Source: Streptomyces sp. SID12488
GTDB taxonomy: Bacteria; Actinomycetota; Actinomycetes; Streptomycetales; Streptomycetaceae
Length of the DNA: 64,000 bases
Direction of reading: 5' to 3'
Assembly: GCF_010548275.1 (NCBI RefSeq)
Contig: NZ_JAAGLT010000017.1
Span: 124,001 to 188,000, forward strand
Shown: piece by piece, positions 35,948-45,083 of the stretch
How the letters are laid out: every line of letters begins with the position of its first letter
How positions within the stretch are numbered: the first letter of the stretch is position 1
Position numbers and translations under genes: made by a program
Notes under the pieces: model-generated
What the model was told of the DNA's origin: nothing
What the model saw: only the letters and a program-made list of their open reading frames with translations
The model's database searches: none

Positions 35948-36879
35948 TTGGCGAGCGCGCTCGCGAGCGCGTCGACGTTGGAGGTCATCCAGGCGAGGTA
36001 GGTCTTGCCGGCCGGCAGGGTCTCCGTCACCGGTACGACGGGGATACCGGCCGCCTTGGCCGCGGCCTTGGACTTCTCGGTCTGCGGGCCGGACGTCTGC
36101 TCGTTGTAGACCAGCGCCCCGACCTGCTTGTCGCTGAACACCGCGAGTGTGGCCTGCAGAACCCGGGGGGAAACGTCGTCGCCCTCCTCGATGGCCTCGC
36201 TGAACTGCTCGGGCGTCCTGTTCACCAGACCGCTCGCGGTGGTCAGGTAGAGCGGGACGGGTTCGGTGATGGCGATGCCCTCCCCGGCGTGCTCCTTCTT
36301 GATCTGGGCCTCCTTCGCCTCCAGCACCGTGAGCTTCGCCTTGAAGGCCTCGGCGTTCCTGGTGAAGAGGGCGGCGTCGTCGGCATCGGCCTTGCCGAGC
36401 GCCGCGGCAATACGGTCGGCGATCTTCGCGACGGTCGGGAAGTCGTACCAGACGTGCTCGTTGAGCTCGCCGCCCTTGGGAGCGGTCTTCCCGGAGACCT
36501 TGACGGCGTTGATGACCTCTGCGGAGGAGCCGCCGCTCTTCAGCATCCGGTCCACGAAGTCGTCGTAGCCGCCGCCGTTCTCGACGACGACCTTCGCCTT
36601 CGACAGCGCCAACTGGTTCTGGGTGTTGGCCTCGTAGGAGTGCGGGTCCTGGTCGGGGTCGCTGATGACCGACGTGACGTCGACCTTCGTGCCGCCTATC
36701 TGCTCGACGATGTCGCCGTAGACGTTGGTGGAGGCGACCACGGCGATCCTGGACGAGGCGACCGGTTCCTGCGCGCCGTTCCCGTCACCGCCGGAGTCCG
36801 ACGAACTGCCGCACCCCGTCAGGAGGGCCAGCGAGGCGCCGGTGATCAGGGCGAGGCGCCGGGACGGGGACGGGGACAT
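35944..36879 (-). CDS. znuA: zinc ABC transporter substrate-binding lipoprotein (ZnuA type)
   Basis: 311 residues with a lipobox (LALLTGCGSSS). The cluster A-I metal-binding fold shows ligand histidines in DQDPHSYEANTQ and LNEHVWYDFP, a glutamate in ITEPVPLYL and a later region at PVVPVTETLP. It lacks the long histidine-rich loop seen in many ZnuA proteins. It captures zinc outside the membrane. GGAGGA precedes the ATG at 36879. It is the first gene of the operon, with two Zur-like sites 47 and 87 bases upstream. Confidence 0.9.
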   Translation of the reverse strand: MSPSPSRRLALITGASLALLTGCGSSSDSGGDGNGAQEPVASSRIAVVASTNVYGDIVEQIGGTKVDVTSVISDPDQDPHSYEANTQNQLALSKAKVVVENGGGYDDFVDRMLKSGGSSAEVINAVKVSGKTAPKGGELNEHVWYDFPTVAKIADRIAAALGKADADDAALFTRNAEAFKAKLTVLEAKEAQIKKEHAGEGIAITEPVPLYLTTASGLVNRTPEQFSEAIEEGDDVSPRVLQATLAVFSDKQVGALVYNEQTSGPQTEKSKAAAKAAGIPVVPVTETLPAGKTYLAWMTSNVDALASALAK

Positions 36880-36925
36880 GGATCCTCCACGAGGGGGTCA
36901 GCAAGGGTGTGCTCGCCACAGTAGA

Positions 36926-36940
36926 TGGAAATGAATGTCA
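36926..36940. promoter_or_regulatory. Zur-like box 1
   Basis: TGGAAATGAATGTCA matches 12 of 15 positions of the actinobacterial Zur palindrome TGAAAATGATTTTCA. It is 47 bases upstream of the zinc-binding-protein start, a suitable place for zinc-dependent repression. Confidence 0.6.
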
Positions 36941-36965
36941 AAAACATGGCGGATCCTCATCTAAA

Positions 36966-36980
36966 TGGAAACCATTACCA
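36966..36980. promoter_or_regulatory. Zur-like box 2
   Basis: TGGAAACCATTACCA, a weaker match to the same palindrome, exactly 40 bp from box 1. A paired arrangement would allow cooperative binding. Confidence 0.5.
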
Positions 36981-37320
36981 ACACTTGACGTACTGCTCAG
37001 GCGCTCGGGTGCTCAAGCGCTCTCGTGTCTCCTCGCTCAGGTACGTGTGCAGGTCACCCGTGCTGGGGCTGCCGACGGAGGCGACGAGGCCGTCCCGGCC
37101 TGTGACGGCTGCGGCGAAGTGGACCTCGGGGTGCTCCGAGAGGGCGCGTCCCACATTGCTCGGCGCGGAGGGGGCGACGATGAGCCAGAGCATCGCCCCG
37201 ACACCGGGCCGACGGATTCGGCGGTGTGCTGCACGTCGAAACAGAGGACGCCGGAGGGGCGCAGACGATCCATGCGTCGCTCGACCACGGGCTCCGCCTG
37301 GCCGGTGGCGTACTGAGTTC
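36975..37320 (-). pseudogene. frameshifted remnant of an Lrp/AsnC-family regulator
   Basis: One minus-strand frame reads ATGQAEPVVERRMDRLRPSG and then CFDVQ, a typical AsnC helix-turn-helix tail. Near 37190-37200 the similarity jumps frame to MLWLIVAPSAPSNVGRALSE and HPEVHFAAAVTGRDGLVASV, the AsnC effector domain. The first half of the DNA-binding domain is missing and the protein ends early after an altered C-terminus. It therefore looks like a decayed gene fragment. It is not expected to be functional, although its DNA contains part of the Zur region. Confidence 0.65.
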
Positions 37321-37581
37321 GCTGAACGTGGCCCGTGGAACGTCTATGAGATCAAGCCGAGCGGACCGCTCAGCGGCGAGCTCGCCCTGGTGAACGGCCG
37401 ACGTGGGGGACACCTCGTGGCGATCATGTTCCAGGGCGACGGTGTGCAACGGTGGGTACCGGGGTATCAGGGCGGACCTGACTCGCACCGCCTCCGGCCA
37501 CGACTGCGACCGCGTGGTGGCCGGGCTCCCCGGGGCGAGTGGGAACCAGTACTGCCGAGCGATCCGTTCAGGAGGCCTGCG
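37321..37581. other. non-coding stretch upstream of the pyruvate oxidase gene
   Basis: No gene was recognised. The plus-strand frame is open through here into the next gene, but codon use is irregular and the true start with its GGAGG site is at 37582. The promoter of that gene must lie here. Confidence 0.4.
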
Positions 37582-39321
37582 ATGCGTAACCCGACCGTGG
37601 CACAGCAGTTGATCGACGTCCTGCGACAGGCAGGGGTGGAACGCATCTACGGCGTCGTCGGCGACAGCCTCAATCCCGTCGTGGACGCCATCCGGCGTAC
37701 CGAGGGCATCGAGTGGGTGCATGTGCGCAACGAGGAGGCGGCGGCGCTGGCCGCCGCGGCGGAGGCGCAGCTGACCGGGCGGCTCGCGGTGTGCGCGGGC
37801 AGTTGCGGTCCGGGCAACACCCACCTGATCCAGGGGCTGTACGACGCGAACCGCTCCGGCGCCCCGGTGCTCGCGATCGCCTCCCACATCCCGTCGAAGC
37901 AGATCGGCACCGGGTTCTTCCAGGAGACTCATCCCGAGCGGCTGTTCACCGAATGCAGCCAGTACTGCGAAATGGTGAGCCAGCCGTCGCAGATGCCGCG
38001 GATGGTACGGATCGCCGTACAGCGCGCGCTCTCCGACAAGGGGGTGTCGGTGCTCGTCATGCCCGGTGACCTGTCCCACGCGCCGGCCGCCAGCCCCACC
38101 GGATCCAGCAGCTTCGTCACCACCCACGGCAGGGTCGTACCGCCTGCCGAGCAGGTGCGTGACCTCGCGGCCAAGCTCAACGCGGCGGACAAGGTGATGC
38201 TCTTCTGCGGTGCAGGCGTACGGGACGCCCACGCCGAGGTGATGGAACTCGCGGGCCGCGTGCACGCGCCGGTCGGGCACACGCTGCGCGGCAAGGAGTG
38301 GATCCAGTACGACAATCCGTACGACGTCGGCATGAGTGGGCTGCTCGGCTACGGCGCCTGCTACGACGCGATGCACGAGGCCGACCTGGTGGTGCTCCTT
38401 GGCACCGACTTCCCGTACGACGACTTCCTGCCGCAGGTCCACACCGTTCAGGTCGACCACGACGCGGGGCGGATCGGGCGCCGGACCGCGCTGGAGCTGG
38501 GCGTGCACGGCGACGTGGGGGAGACGCTGCGCGCGGCGCTGCCACTGGTGGAGGCGAAGCGCGACCGCTCGTACCTGGACCGGACCCTGCACCACCATGC
38601 CAAGTCCCTGGAGAACGTGGTCTCCGCCTACACCCGTGACGTCGAGCACCAGGTACCGATCCACCCCGAGTACCCCGCGTCGATCCTCGACGAACTCGCC
38701 GACGACGACGCGGTGTTCACCGTCGACACCGGCATGTGCAACGTGTGGGCGGCCCGCTACCTCACACCCAACGGCCGCCGCCGGGTGATCGGTTCGTTCC
38801 TGCACGGCACCATGGCCAACGCTCTCCCGCACGCCATCGGCGCCCAGTTCGCCTACCCCGGCCGTCAGGTGATCTCGATGTCGGGCGACGGCGGACTCGG
38901 CATGCTCATGGGTGAGCTGCTCACCGTCAAGCTGCACAACCTGCCCGTGAAGACGATCGTCTTCAACAACTCCTCACTCGGCATGGTCAAGCTGGAGATG
39001 ATGGTCGACGGCATGCCCGACTACGAGACCGACCACGAGCCGGTGGACTACGCCGCCATCGCCGCGGGGGTCGGAATCCACTCGATCCGCATCGAGAAGC
39101 CCGACCGGATCCGCGAAGGCCTGCGGGAGGCGCTGGCGTACGACGGACCGTGCCTGGTGGACCTGGTCACCGACCCCAACGCACTGTCGATCCCGCCGCA
39201 CATCTCCGGCGAACAGGTGAAGGGATTCGCCTTCTCGGCAGGCAGGACGGTACTCAACGGGGGAGTGGGCAAGATGCTCGACCTGGCCAGGGCCAACCTG
39301 CGCAACGTTCCGAGGCCCTGA
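37582..39321 (+). CDS. poxB: thiamine-diphosphate pyruvate dehydrogenase (quinone) / pyruvate oxidase
   Basis: 579 residues with the three-domain layout of acetolactate-synthase-like enzymes. The N-terminal Pyr domain carries the catalytic glutamate (VHVRNEEAAALAAAAEAQ), the middle domain binds FAD, and the PP domain has the thiamine-diphosphate motif from GDGGLGMLMGELL to VFNNSSLG. It oxidatively decarboxylates pyruvate to acetate and CO2, passing electrons to membrane quinone or oxygen. The GGAGG site six bases before ATG 37582 decides the start, although the frame is open 650 bases further upstream. The gene is monocistronic. PoxB versus another TPP-dependent decarboxylase is a family-level judgement. 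Confidence 0.87.
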   Translation: MRNPTVAQQLIDVLRQAGVERIYGVVGDSLNPVVDAIRRTEGIEWVHVRNEEAAALAAAAEAQLTGRLAVCAGSCGPGNTHLIQGLYDANRSGAPVLAIASHIPSKQIGTGFFQETHPERLFTECSQYCEMVSQPSQMPRMVRIAVQRALSDKGVSVLVMPGDLSHAPAASPTGSSSFVTTHGRVVPPAEQVRDLAAKLNAADKVMLFCGAGVRDAHAEVMELAGRVHAPVGHTLRGKEWIQYDNPYDVGMSGLLGYGACYDAMHEADLVVLLGTDFPYDDFLPQVHTVQVDHDAGRIGRRTALELGVHGDVGETLRAALPLVEAKRDRSYLDRTLHHHAKSLENVVSAYTRDVEHQVPIHPEYPASILDELADDDAVFTVDTGMCNVWAARYLTPNGRRRVIGSFLHGTMANALPHAIGAQFAYPGRQVISMSGDGGLGMLMGELLTVKLHNLPVKTIVFNNSSLGMVKLEMMVDGMPDYETDHEPVDYAAIAAGVGIHSIRIEKPDRIREGLREALAYDGPCLVDLVTDPNALSIPPHISGEQVKGFAFSAGRTVLNGGVGKMLDLARANLRNVPRP

Positions 39322-39396
39322 ACGGCACCGGGTGAGCCCGTACCGGGGAGCTTCGGGGCGGCGCGCTGACGACATCGGTCCGGATTCCGTGCGCCG

Positions 39397-40287
39397 TCAG
39401 GCGGAAGTCGAGGACGGGCCGGCGGTGTTGACCAGGCCGGCGAGCAGTTGGAGGCGCTCGTCGTCGGGTCCGCCCTCCTCGGCGGTGTAGACGATCACCA
39501 TGGGGCCGGGAACGCCGGGCATCGGGTAGGCGTCCCAGTCCAGGTTCAGCTCCCCGACCAGCGGATGGTTGACGCGCATCCGGCCGCGCGTGGTCTCCGC
39601 CACGTCGTGGCGAGCCCAAATCGTGGCGAACTCGGCGCTGTGGACCGCGAGTTCACCGACCAGCTGCACGGCACGCGGGTGCCCCGGATCGGCGGCGACC
39701 TGCGCGCGCAGCATCGCGGTCAACTCGCCGACGGTGGCTGCCCGTTCAGGGCATGCCTGGTCGGCCTCCGGGTGCAGCAGCAGGGCCAGCAGGTTCCGCT
39801 CGGTCGAAGGCCGCTGGGTGAACTCGCCCAACAGGGCACCGGCCAGCGGGTTCCAGGCCAGTACGTCCAGGAAGCGGCCGATGACCACGGCGGGCGAGGT
39901 CATGGTGCGCAACAGCCGCAGCGTGGTGGGCGGTACCTCTTCCGGCACGTACTGGCGCGGCCGGTGGGCGGGGGTGCGTGCGGCGGCGGCGAGGCTGTGC
40001 AGGTGCCGGGACTCCTCCGCGGAGAAGTTGAGGGCGCGCGCGAGGGCGTCCAGGACCTGCTCGGAGGGCCGTACGTCGCGTCCCTGCTCCATGCGCTGGT
40101 AGTAGTCCGCGCTCACCCCCGCCAACAGGGCCAGCTCCTCACGCCGCAGCCCGGCGACGCGCCGTCTCGGGCCGGGTTCCAGGCCGACGTCCTGAGGCCG
40201 CAGCCGCGTACGGCGGGTCCGTAGGAACTCGGCGAGTTCACGTCGGGGGTCGGGGTGGTCGGTGAGTGCGAGGAGGTCGTCGGTCAC
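39397..40287 (-). CDS. XRE-family regulator with MmyB-like ligand domain
   Basis: 296 residues. An N-terminal Cro/C1-type helix-turn-helix (LRREELALLAGVSADYYQRM) is followed by the MmyB-like PAS-related domain (VVIGRFLDVLAWNPLAGALLG through NHPLVGELNLDWDAYPMPG). Members of this very common Streptomyces family often sit divergently from an oxidoreductase gene and repress it. That is the arrangement here, with the quinone oxidoreductase starting 132 bases away. The start is a GTG at 40287. The ligand is unknown. Confidence 0.9.
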   Translation of the reverse strand: MTDDLLALTDHPDPRRELAEFLRTRRTRLRPQDVGLEPGPRRRVAGLRREELALLAGVSADYYQRMEQGRDVRPSEQVLDALARALNFSAEESRHLHSLAAAARTPAHRPRQYVPEEVPPTTLRLLRTMTSPAVVIGRFLDVLAWNPLAGALLGEFTQRPSTERNLLALLLHPEADQACPERAATVGELTAMLRAQVAADPGHPRAVQLVGELAVHSAEFATIWARHDVAETTRGRMRVNHPLVGELNLDWDAYPMPGVPGPMVIVYTAEEGGPDDERLQLLAGLVNTAGPSSTSA

Positions 40288-40418
40288 GGCAGCAGTATGC
40301 CCGGGGCGCGGCTTGTGAGGGTGGGTCTGCCAGTCCCAGGAAAAGGCGAACGACCGTGAATCCGCCGACGCGGTCCATGATCGGACCCACGACAGCCGTC
40401 CACGAGAGGAACAGCGAC

Positions 40419-41375
40419 ATGAAGGCCGCTCAGATCACGAGCTACGGTGCCCCGGACGTCCTGCGGGTCAACGAGGTGGACCACCCGGCTCCTGGCGAGG
40501 GTGAGGTCCTGGTGTCGGTCGAGGCGTCCAGCGTGAACGGGCACGATGTGATCGTCCGCGCCGGGGAGTTGAAGTTCGTGTCGGGACGTCGCTTCCCGAT
40601 CGGGGTGGGGCTGGACTTCGCGGGCACCGTCGCCGCGACCGGCGTCGGTGTGGAGGGGGTCCGGGCCGGCGAACGTGTGTGGGGCACGGTGCATCCGCGG
40701 CAGCGGCACACCGTCGGTGGGGCGGCCGAGTACGTCGTGGTCCCAGTGGGCCGCGTCGCGCCCGTTCCGGTCGGCCTCTCATCGGTCGACGCGGCCTCAC
40801 TCGTGGTCGCGGGCACGACCGCGCTGACAGCGCTGCGCGACAGTGTGCACCTGGTGAGCGGGGAGCGGGTCCTGATACGCGGTGCGGCGGGCGGAGTCGG
40901 CACGGCCGCCGTGCAACTCGCCCATGCGCTGGGCTGCCATGTGACCGCGCTGGCCCGCGACCGCCACGCCCAGGTCCTCACCGGTCTGGGGGCCGACGAG
41001 GTCCACGACTACGGCTCCACCACCTCGGACCAGATCGGGCCGTTCGACGTCATCGTCGACACAGTGGGCACGGAACTGCACTGCTACCGAGGGCGGTTGG
41101 CGAAGGGAGGCCGGATGGTCACCGTCGGTCTGTCGGCCCCTGCGCTGGCCGCGATCGCGGCATCCAGCGTCCACGGCTCCCGGCGCATCCGTACCTTCAG
41201 CGCCAATCCCGATACCGCCATGCTGCGCGATCTGGCCGAGCGTGTCACTTCGGGTGCACTGCGCGCGGTGGTCGACGGAATCCACCCGCTCGCGGACATC
41301 AGCGCCGCGCACCAGGCATTCGAGCGCGGCGGCAGCGTGGGCAAGCACGTGATCGCGGTGTCCGCCGGGCTGTGA
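40419..41375 (+). CDS. zinc-independent NADP-dependent quinone oxidoreductase (MDR superfamily)
   Basis: 318 residues. The GroES-like N-terminal half (APGEGEVLVSVEASSVNGHD, IGVGLDFAGTVAATG) is followed by a Rossmann half with the nucleotide-binding GAAGGVGTAAVQLA. The cysteine-rich structural zinc loop of alcohol dehydrogenases is absent, as in quinone oxidoreductases. It reduces quinones or enones with NADPH. ATG 40419 follows GAGAGGA. The divergent XRE-family regulator is the likely repressor. Confidence 0.9.
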   Translation: MKAAQITSYGAPDVLRVNEVDHPAPGEGEVLVSVEASSVNGHDVIVRAGELKFVSGRRFPIGVGLDFAGTVAATGVGVEGVRAGERVWGTVHPRQRHTVGGAAEYVVVPVGRVAPVPVGLSSVDAASLVVAGTTALTALRDSVHLVSGERVLIRGAAGGVGTAAVQLAHALGCHVTALARDRHAQVLTGLGADEVHDYGSTTSDQIGPFDVIVDTVGTELHCYRGRLAKGGRMVTVGLSAPALAAIAASSVHGSRRIRTFSANPDTAMLRDLAERVTSGALRAVVDGIHPLADISAAHQAFERGGSVGKHVIAVSAGL

Positions 41376-41534
41376 GGATCCGGTTCGACGACGGTCGGGC
41401 AATGCGTGATGCGGACACCCGCCGACCGTTCCCTCTCCGAACTGTCGGCCTGTCCGGTGACGACTCGGCGCCATCCGGTGTCCCGTGGCACTGTTACCCC
41501 GCACGTACATACGCGCGGGGAGGCGGAGGGCCGC

Positions 41535-42188
41535 TCAACGCTCGTTGAGCAGACCGGCGTCGTGTGCGAGGACGGCGGCCTGTACGCGGTTGGCGCAGCC
41601 GGTGCGGGTGAGGATCCGGCTGATGTGCGCCTTGACCGTGCCGGCGCTCAGATACAGCTGATCGGCGATCTCCGCGTTGGACAGGCCCGTGCCGAGCAGC
41701 CGCAGGACATCCCGTTCGGCCGGGGTCAGCTCATCGGTCCTGCGCAGAGCGGCCTCGGTGTCCCGGCCGGACCGCACATGCCGTTCCAGCAGCTGCCGGG
41801 TGATCCTGGGCGCCAGGACCGGTTCACCTTTCGCGGCGAGCTGCACAGCGCGGATCAGCTCCACGGGACCGGTGTCCTTGAGGAGGAATCCGCTGGCCCC
41901 GGCCCGCAGAGCGCGCGTCACGCTCGCTTCCTCGCCGAACGCCGTCAGCATCACGACACAGGTGCGGGGCGAGAGCCGGGCGATGTCCTCGGCGGCCGCG
42001 ATTCCGTCCCGGGCAGGCATCTGGATGTCGAGGAGGGCGACGTCGATGTCCTGAGTGCGGCATGCGGCGGCGGCTTCCAGACCGTCGCCCGCCTCGGCGA
42101 CCACCTCGATGTCCTCGGCGTTCTCCAGGATCATCCGGATTCCCGCACGCATCAGTGCCTCGTCGTCGGCGATCAGGACTCGGATCAT
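41535..42188 (-). CDS. NarL/LuxR-family response regulator
   Basis: 217 residues. The receiver domain has the acidic pair in VLIADDEALMR, the phosphorylated aspartate in DVALLDIQMPARDG and the conserved lysine in GFLLKDTGP. The LuxR-type helix-turn-helix is at LTPAERDVLRLLGTGLSNAE. It starts 4 bases after the kinase gene's stop and is evidently its partner. Targets are unknown; no transporter or other obvious output gene is adjacent. Confidence 0.93.
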   Translation of the reverse strand: MIRVLIADDEALMRAGIRMILENAEDIEVVAEAGDGLEAAAACRTQDIDVALLDIQMPARDGIAAAEDIARLSPRTCVVMLTAFGEEASVTRALRAGASGFLLKDTGPVELIRAVQLAAKGEPVLAPRITRQLLERHVRSGRDTEAALRRTDELTPAERDVLRLLGTGLSNAEIADQLYLSAGTVKAHISRILTRTGCANRVQAAVLAHDAGLLNER

Positions 42189-42192
42189 CAGC

Positions 42193-43686
42193 TCATCTTA
42201 GGACTGCCGTCGTGAGTAGTACGACGAGGAAGCCCACGGTCGGCAGAACCACGAGCAGCGCCACGCAGCCCGATCCCAGGACCCGCGGCCAGGTCAGGAT
42301 CTCGTCCGACATCGGCGCACGGGACCCTTCCTGTCCGCTGCCGCCGGAGGGAAGCCGTGCCGTGTCCGGCGGGGTCTCGGTCAAGACCCTCTCGGGCACG
42401 GCGAATTCACGGGTGTTGCTCCCCTGGGCGGGCAGTCGAGCCGCCATGCGGAAACCGCCGTTCGTCAGGGCGCCCGCTTCGAACGTGCCGCCGAGCAACG
42501 AGATCCGTTCATGGCAGCCGGCGAGTCCGCTGTGGCTTCCCCCCTGGGAGTGGCCCACCGCACGCGGTGCCTCGTTGGTGACGGACACCTCGATCCCCCT
42601 GCCCGTGCCTTTGACCTCCACCTTGGTGGGGGCGCCGGACGCGTGTTTCAGCACGTTCGTCAGCCCTTCGCGGACCAGGCGGTGGATCGCCTGACGGGTG
42701 GCGAGGCCCACTTCGGCCGTGTCGGGAACGGACCAGTCCAGCTCGACGGTGCTGCCTGTCTGCCGGGACTCCGTCACCAGAGCGATGATGTCCTCCCGTG
42801 TTCCCCTCTCGTCCCCGGTTCTGTCCGTCTGTTCCATGTCGTCCACGTGCCGCAGGACACCGAGGATCTCGCGCAGTTCCCCCATGGCCGTACCGGCGGT
42901 CGTGCGCAGTAGCTCGGCCTGTCCGACGAGGGTGGGTGCCTGTCGCGCGGTGGCGAGTTCAAGTGCCCCGGCGTGCACGGAGATCAGGCTCAGCCGGTGG
43001 CCCAGGAGATCGTGCATCTCTCCCGCGATCCGGGTCCGTTCCTCCGCTCGGGCGGCCTCGGCGGTCAGTGTGCGGGTCTGTTCCAGATAGGCGTTGCGTT
43101 CCCGCAGCAGGCTGACCAGAGGCCGCCGCTGCCCCAACAGGGTCCCGGCCAGGGCGGGGAGCAGCACAAGCAGCATCGCTGAGACCGCGTTGCCTGCCAG
43201 TTCCAACAGCAGGGCATCGGAGTGGACCAGAGCGGAGGCGACGGTCAGGACACCTATGGCGGCGCAGGCCACACCGGCGACCTGCCACACACGTCGTTGC
43301 GGTGCGATACGGCGGGTGGCGGACAGCACGATCAACGGCACCACCGCCAGCGTCCATACGTTGGCACCCACGAGCAGCAAAGAGGCGCACACCACGGCGG
43401 CGACCGGCCGACCGCGCCGAGCGGGGACGACCAGCGCCGCCCACACCCCCTCCAGCACCGCCGACGCCGGCCGGTCCGGGGGCGCGAGCAGCAGCGGCAA
43501 CAGACAGAATGCTGCCACCAGGGCACAGACCATCGCCTCTACGACGACCGTGCGGCGCTCGGCGGCACGTACCCCGGCCCAGCTCGAGGCCGTCTCGCCG
43601 CGCACCCACCGAGGCACACCGGCAAGCGTGTGCCCCAGCCGTACGAACGGGCGCGGCGGCGCGGCGTCTTCGGTCACCTGACTCAT
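42193..43686 (-). CDS. HisKA_3 sensor histidine kinase with a C-terminal membrane segment
   Basis: 497 residues. Five or six hydrophobic N-terminal segments (for example MVCALVAAFCLLPLLLA) form the sensor. A HisKA_3 dimerisation domain carries the phosphorylated histidine in RIAGEMHDLLGHRLSLIS. The HATPase domain follows (REGLTNVLKHASGAPTKVEV, GHSQGGSHSGLAGCHERISL). It phosphorylates the response regulator encoded downstream. Unusually, after the ATPase domain there is a linker of about 50 residues and a final hydrophobic helix (VALLVVLPTVGFLVVLLTTA), which would tie the catalytic domain back to the membrane. ATG 43686 is chosen; a GTG six bases upstream is possible. Confidence 0.88.
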   Translation of the reverse strand: MSQVTEDAAPPRPFVRLGHTLAGVPRWVRGETASSWAGVRAAERRTVVVEAMVCALVAAFCLLPLLLAPPDRPASAVLEGVWAALVVPARRGRPVAAVVCASLLLVGANVWTLAVVPLIVLSATRRIAPQRRVWQVAGVACAAIGVLTVASALVHSDALLLELAGNAVSAMLLVLLPALAGTLLGQRRPLVSLLRERNAYLEQTRTLTAEAARAEERTRIAGEMHDLLGHRLSLISVHAGALELATARQAPTLVGQAELLRTTAGTAMGELREILGVLRHVDDMEQTDRTGDERGTREDIIALVTESRQTGSTVELDWSVPDTAEVGLATRQAIHRLVREGLTNVLKHASGAPTKVEVKGTGRGIEVSVTNEAPRAVGHSQGGSHSGLAGCHERISLLGGTFEAGALTNGGFRMAARLPAQGSNTREFAVPERVLTETPPDTARLPSGGSGQEGSRAPMSDEILTWPRVLGSGCVALLVVLPTVGFLVVLLTTAVLR

Positions 43687-43771
43687 GATCACCCCTGCCC
43701 CGCTCCCGTAAATCTCCGGGAGGAACGGTAGCTGCGGCGGTGGCGGTCGCCGCACGGCGGGGTCCCGGGTG

Positions 43772-45013
43772 TCATGCGCCCAGCCGGAGGCGCGACTCTG
43801 CCCGCAACGCGGCCACATCCAGCTGGCCGACAGCCAGCAGCCGTACGACCGCTCCACCGTCCCCGGCGTCCGTATCCGTCGCCGGCGCGTCGAGCAGCGC
43901 GGACAACAGGTGGACCGTACCGACCGTGGGCGAACCGTGCTCGGCGGCGGACAGTCGTGCGACCGCCATGATCCGCTTGGCGGCGGCGGACAGCCGCACG
44001 CCATCGCCATCGCCGTCTGCGTCGGGACCAGCGGGGTACCGGATCGCCGAAGCCGAAAGGACCAGGGAATCCTGTCGTATTCCGTGCCGACGCAGCAGGG
44101 GCGCAGCGGAATTGGCCGGCCTCAGACTCCCGGGAAGCGCGCGCCCGGCAACGGACAGCGCCCGGTCCAGGGCCAGTACTCCCAGCAGAAGATCCACCGG
44201 CTCCGCCGCCGCGCGCCCGCACCGTACCGCTTGCCGGACGGCCTCGACGGACACCGCGAACAGCACCGGTGAGCCGTTCACGGGGGTCCCGGAGGTCCAC
44301 GAAGTCAGTGCGCGTGTCAGGCGGTTGCCGTCCTTGCCCAGCGTTCCGGCCCGGCGAAGCAGGGTGACGCCGCGGGATTCCGGTCCCTCGGTCTCCGCCG
44401 GGGCGCTCGCGTCCAGTCCGTCGAGGGTGATCGCCGCGGCGGCCGGATCCAGCCTCTGCAGCAGTAGGGCTTCCCGCGCCCTGCTGTCCGGCAGGTCCAG
44501 CAGGGCGCGGGCCACATGGCGGCAGCGCACCGAGATCGTTCTCTCGGCGCGGGCCGACCTGAACGCGAGCAGCAGGCACGCGCGCATCGCCCCGGTCATC
44601 CCGGGCAGCACCGGGTTGCTCTCCGAAGCCGATCCGCGCGAACCGAGGCCGAAGCGCCACCGCGCCTCGCGCCACGCGGCGTCGATCTCCGCCCCACCGG
44701 CTTCCGCACCGGCCGCGTCCGGCACACCGTGCGCCTCGTCGTCGCTCACCCAACCACCGCCCGCCCGGCCGGAGATCAGACCGCTGAGCGAACCGGCCTT
44801 CCGCATCCCCGGGGCGATCGCCGCACCGGCGTCCGTGTCCCCCATCACGAGCGCGCCGAGCAGAGTGTCCGTCCCCACGGCCGGCAACTCGAACCTGACC
44901 GTGCGACGCAGTGTCTCCACGAGCAGGTCCATGACGTCCGGCTCGAACTCCGTGGTCGCTCCGACCACGGTCGTGGCGTCGGCGTGTGCTGCGGTCGTCC
45001 CTCGCTGGTCCAT
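43772..45013 (-). CDS. Clp-N-repeat protein without AAA ATPase domains
   Basis: 413 residues, soluble, no signal peptide. Several segments look like the paired helical repeats of ClpA/ClpB/ClpC N-terminal domains: RRTVRFELPAVGTDTLLGAL near the start, AVRCGRAAAEPVDLLLGVLA, and AEHGSPTVGTVHLLSALLDA near the end. The two AAA modules and the ClpP loop of real Clp ATPases are missing. It may act as an adaptor or substrate-binding protein. Function is unknown. The promoter region carries repeated GGCCGATCGGCC palindromes. It lies upstream of the kinase gene on the same strand with an 85-base gap, so co-transcription is possible. Confidence 0.6.
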   Translation of the reverse strand: MDQRGTTAAHADATTVVGATTEFEPDVMDLLVETLRRTVRFELPAVGTDTLLGALVMGDTDAGAAIAPGMRKAGSLSGLISGRAGGGWVSDDEAHGVPDAAGAEAGGAEIDAAWREARWRFGLGSRGSASESNPVLPGMTGAMRACLLLAFRSARAERTISVRCRHVARALLDLPDSRAREALLLQRLDPAAAAITLDGLDASAPAETEGPESRGVTLLRRAGTLGKDGNRLTRALTSWTSGTPVNGSPVLFAVSVEAVRQAVRCGRAAAEPVDLLLGVLALDRALSVAGRALPGSLRPANSAAPLLRRHGIRQDSLVLSASAIRYPAGPDADGDGDGVRLSAAAKRIMAVARLSAAEHGSPTVGTVHLLSALLDAPATDTDAGDGGAVVRLLAVGQLDVAALRAESRLRLGA

Positions 45014-45083
45014 CGGACATCCCCCTCGAAGCGCGGTGACTTGGTCGGTACGACGCTAGGCGCACCCCTGGCGCCACCGCGTC

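Noticed and set aside
36925..37581. In-frame upstream extension of the pyruvate oxidase gene (about 219 codons)
   Set aside because: A GGAGG site at 37571 and the enzyme's standard N-terminus fix the start at 37582; the extension overlaps the AsnC remnant and Zur boxes and looks non-coding.
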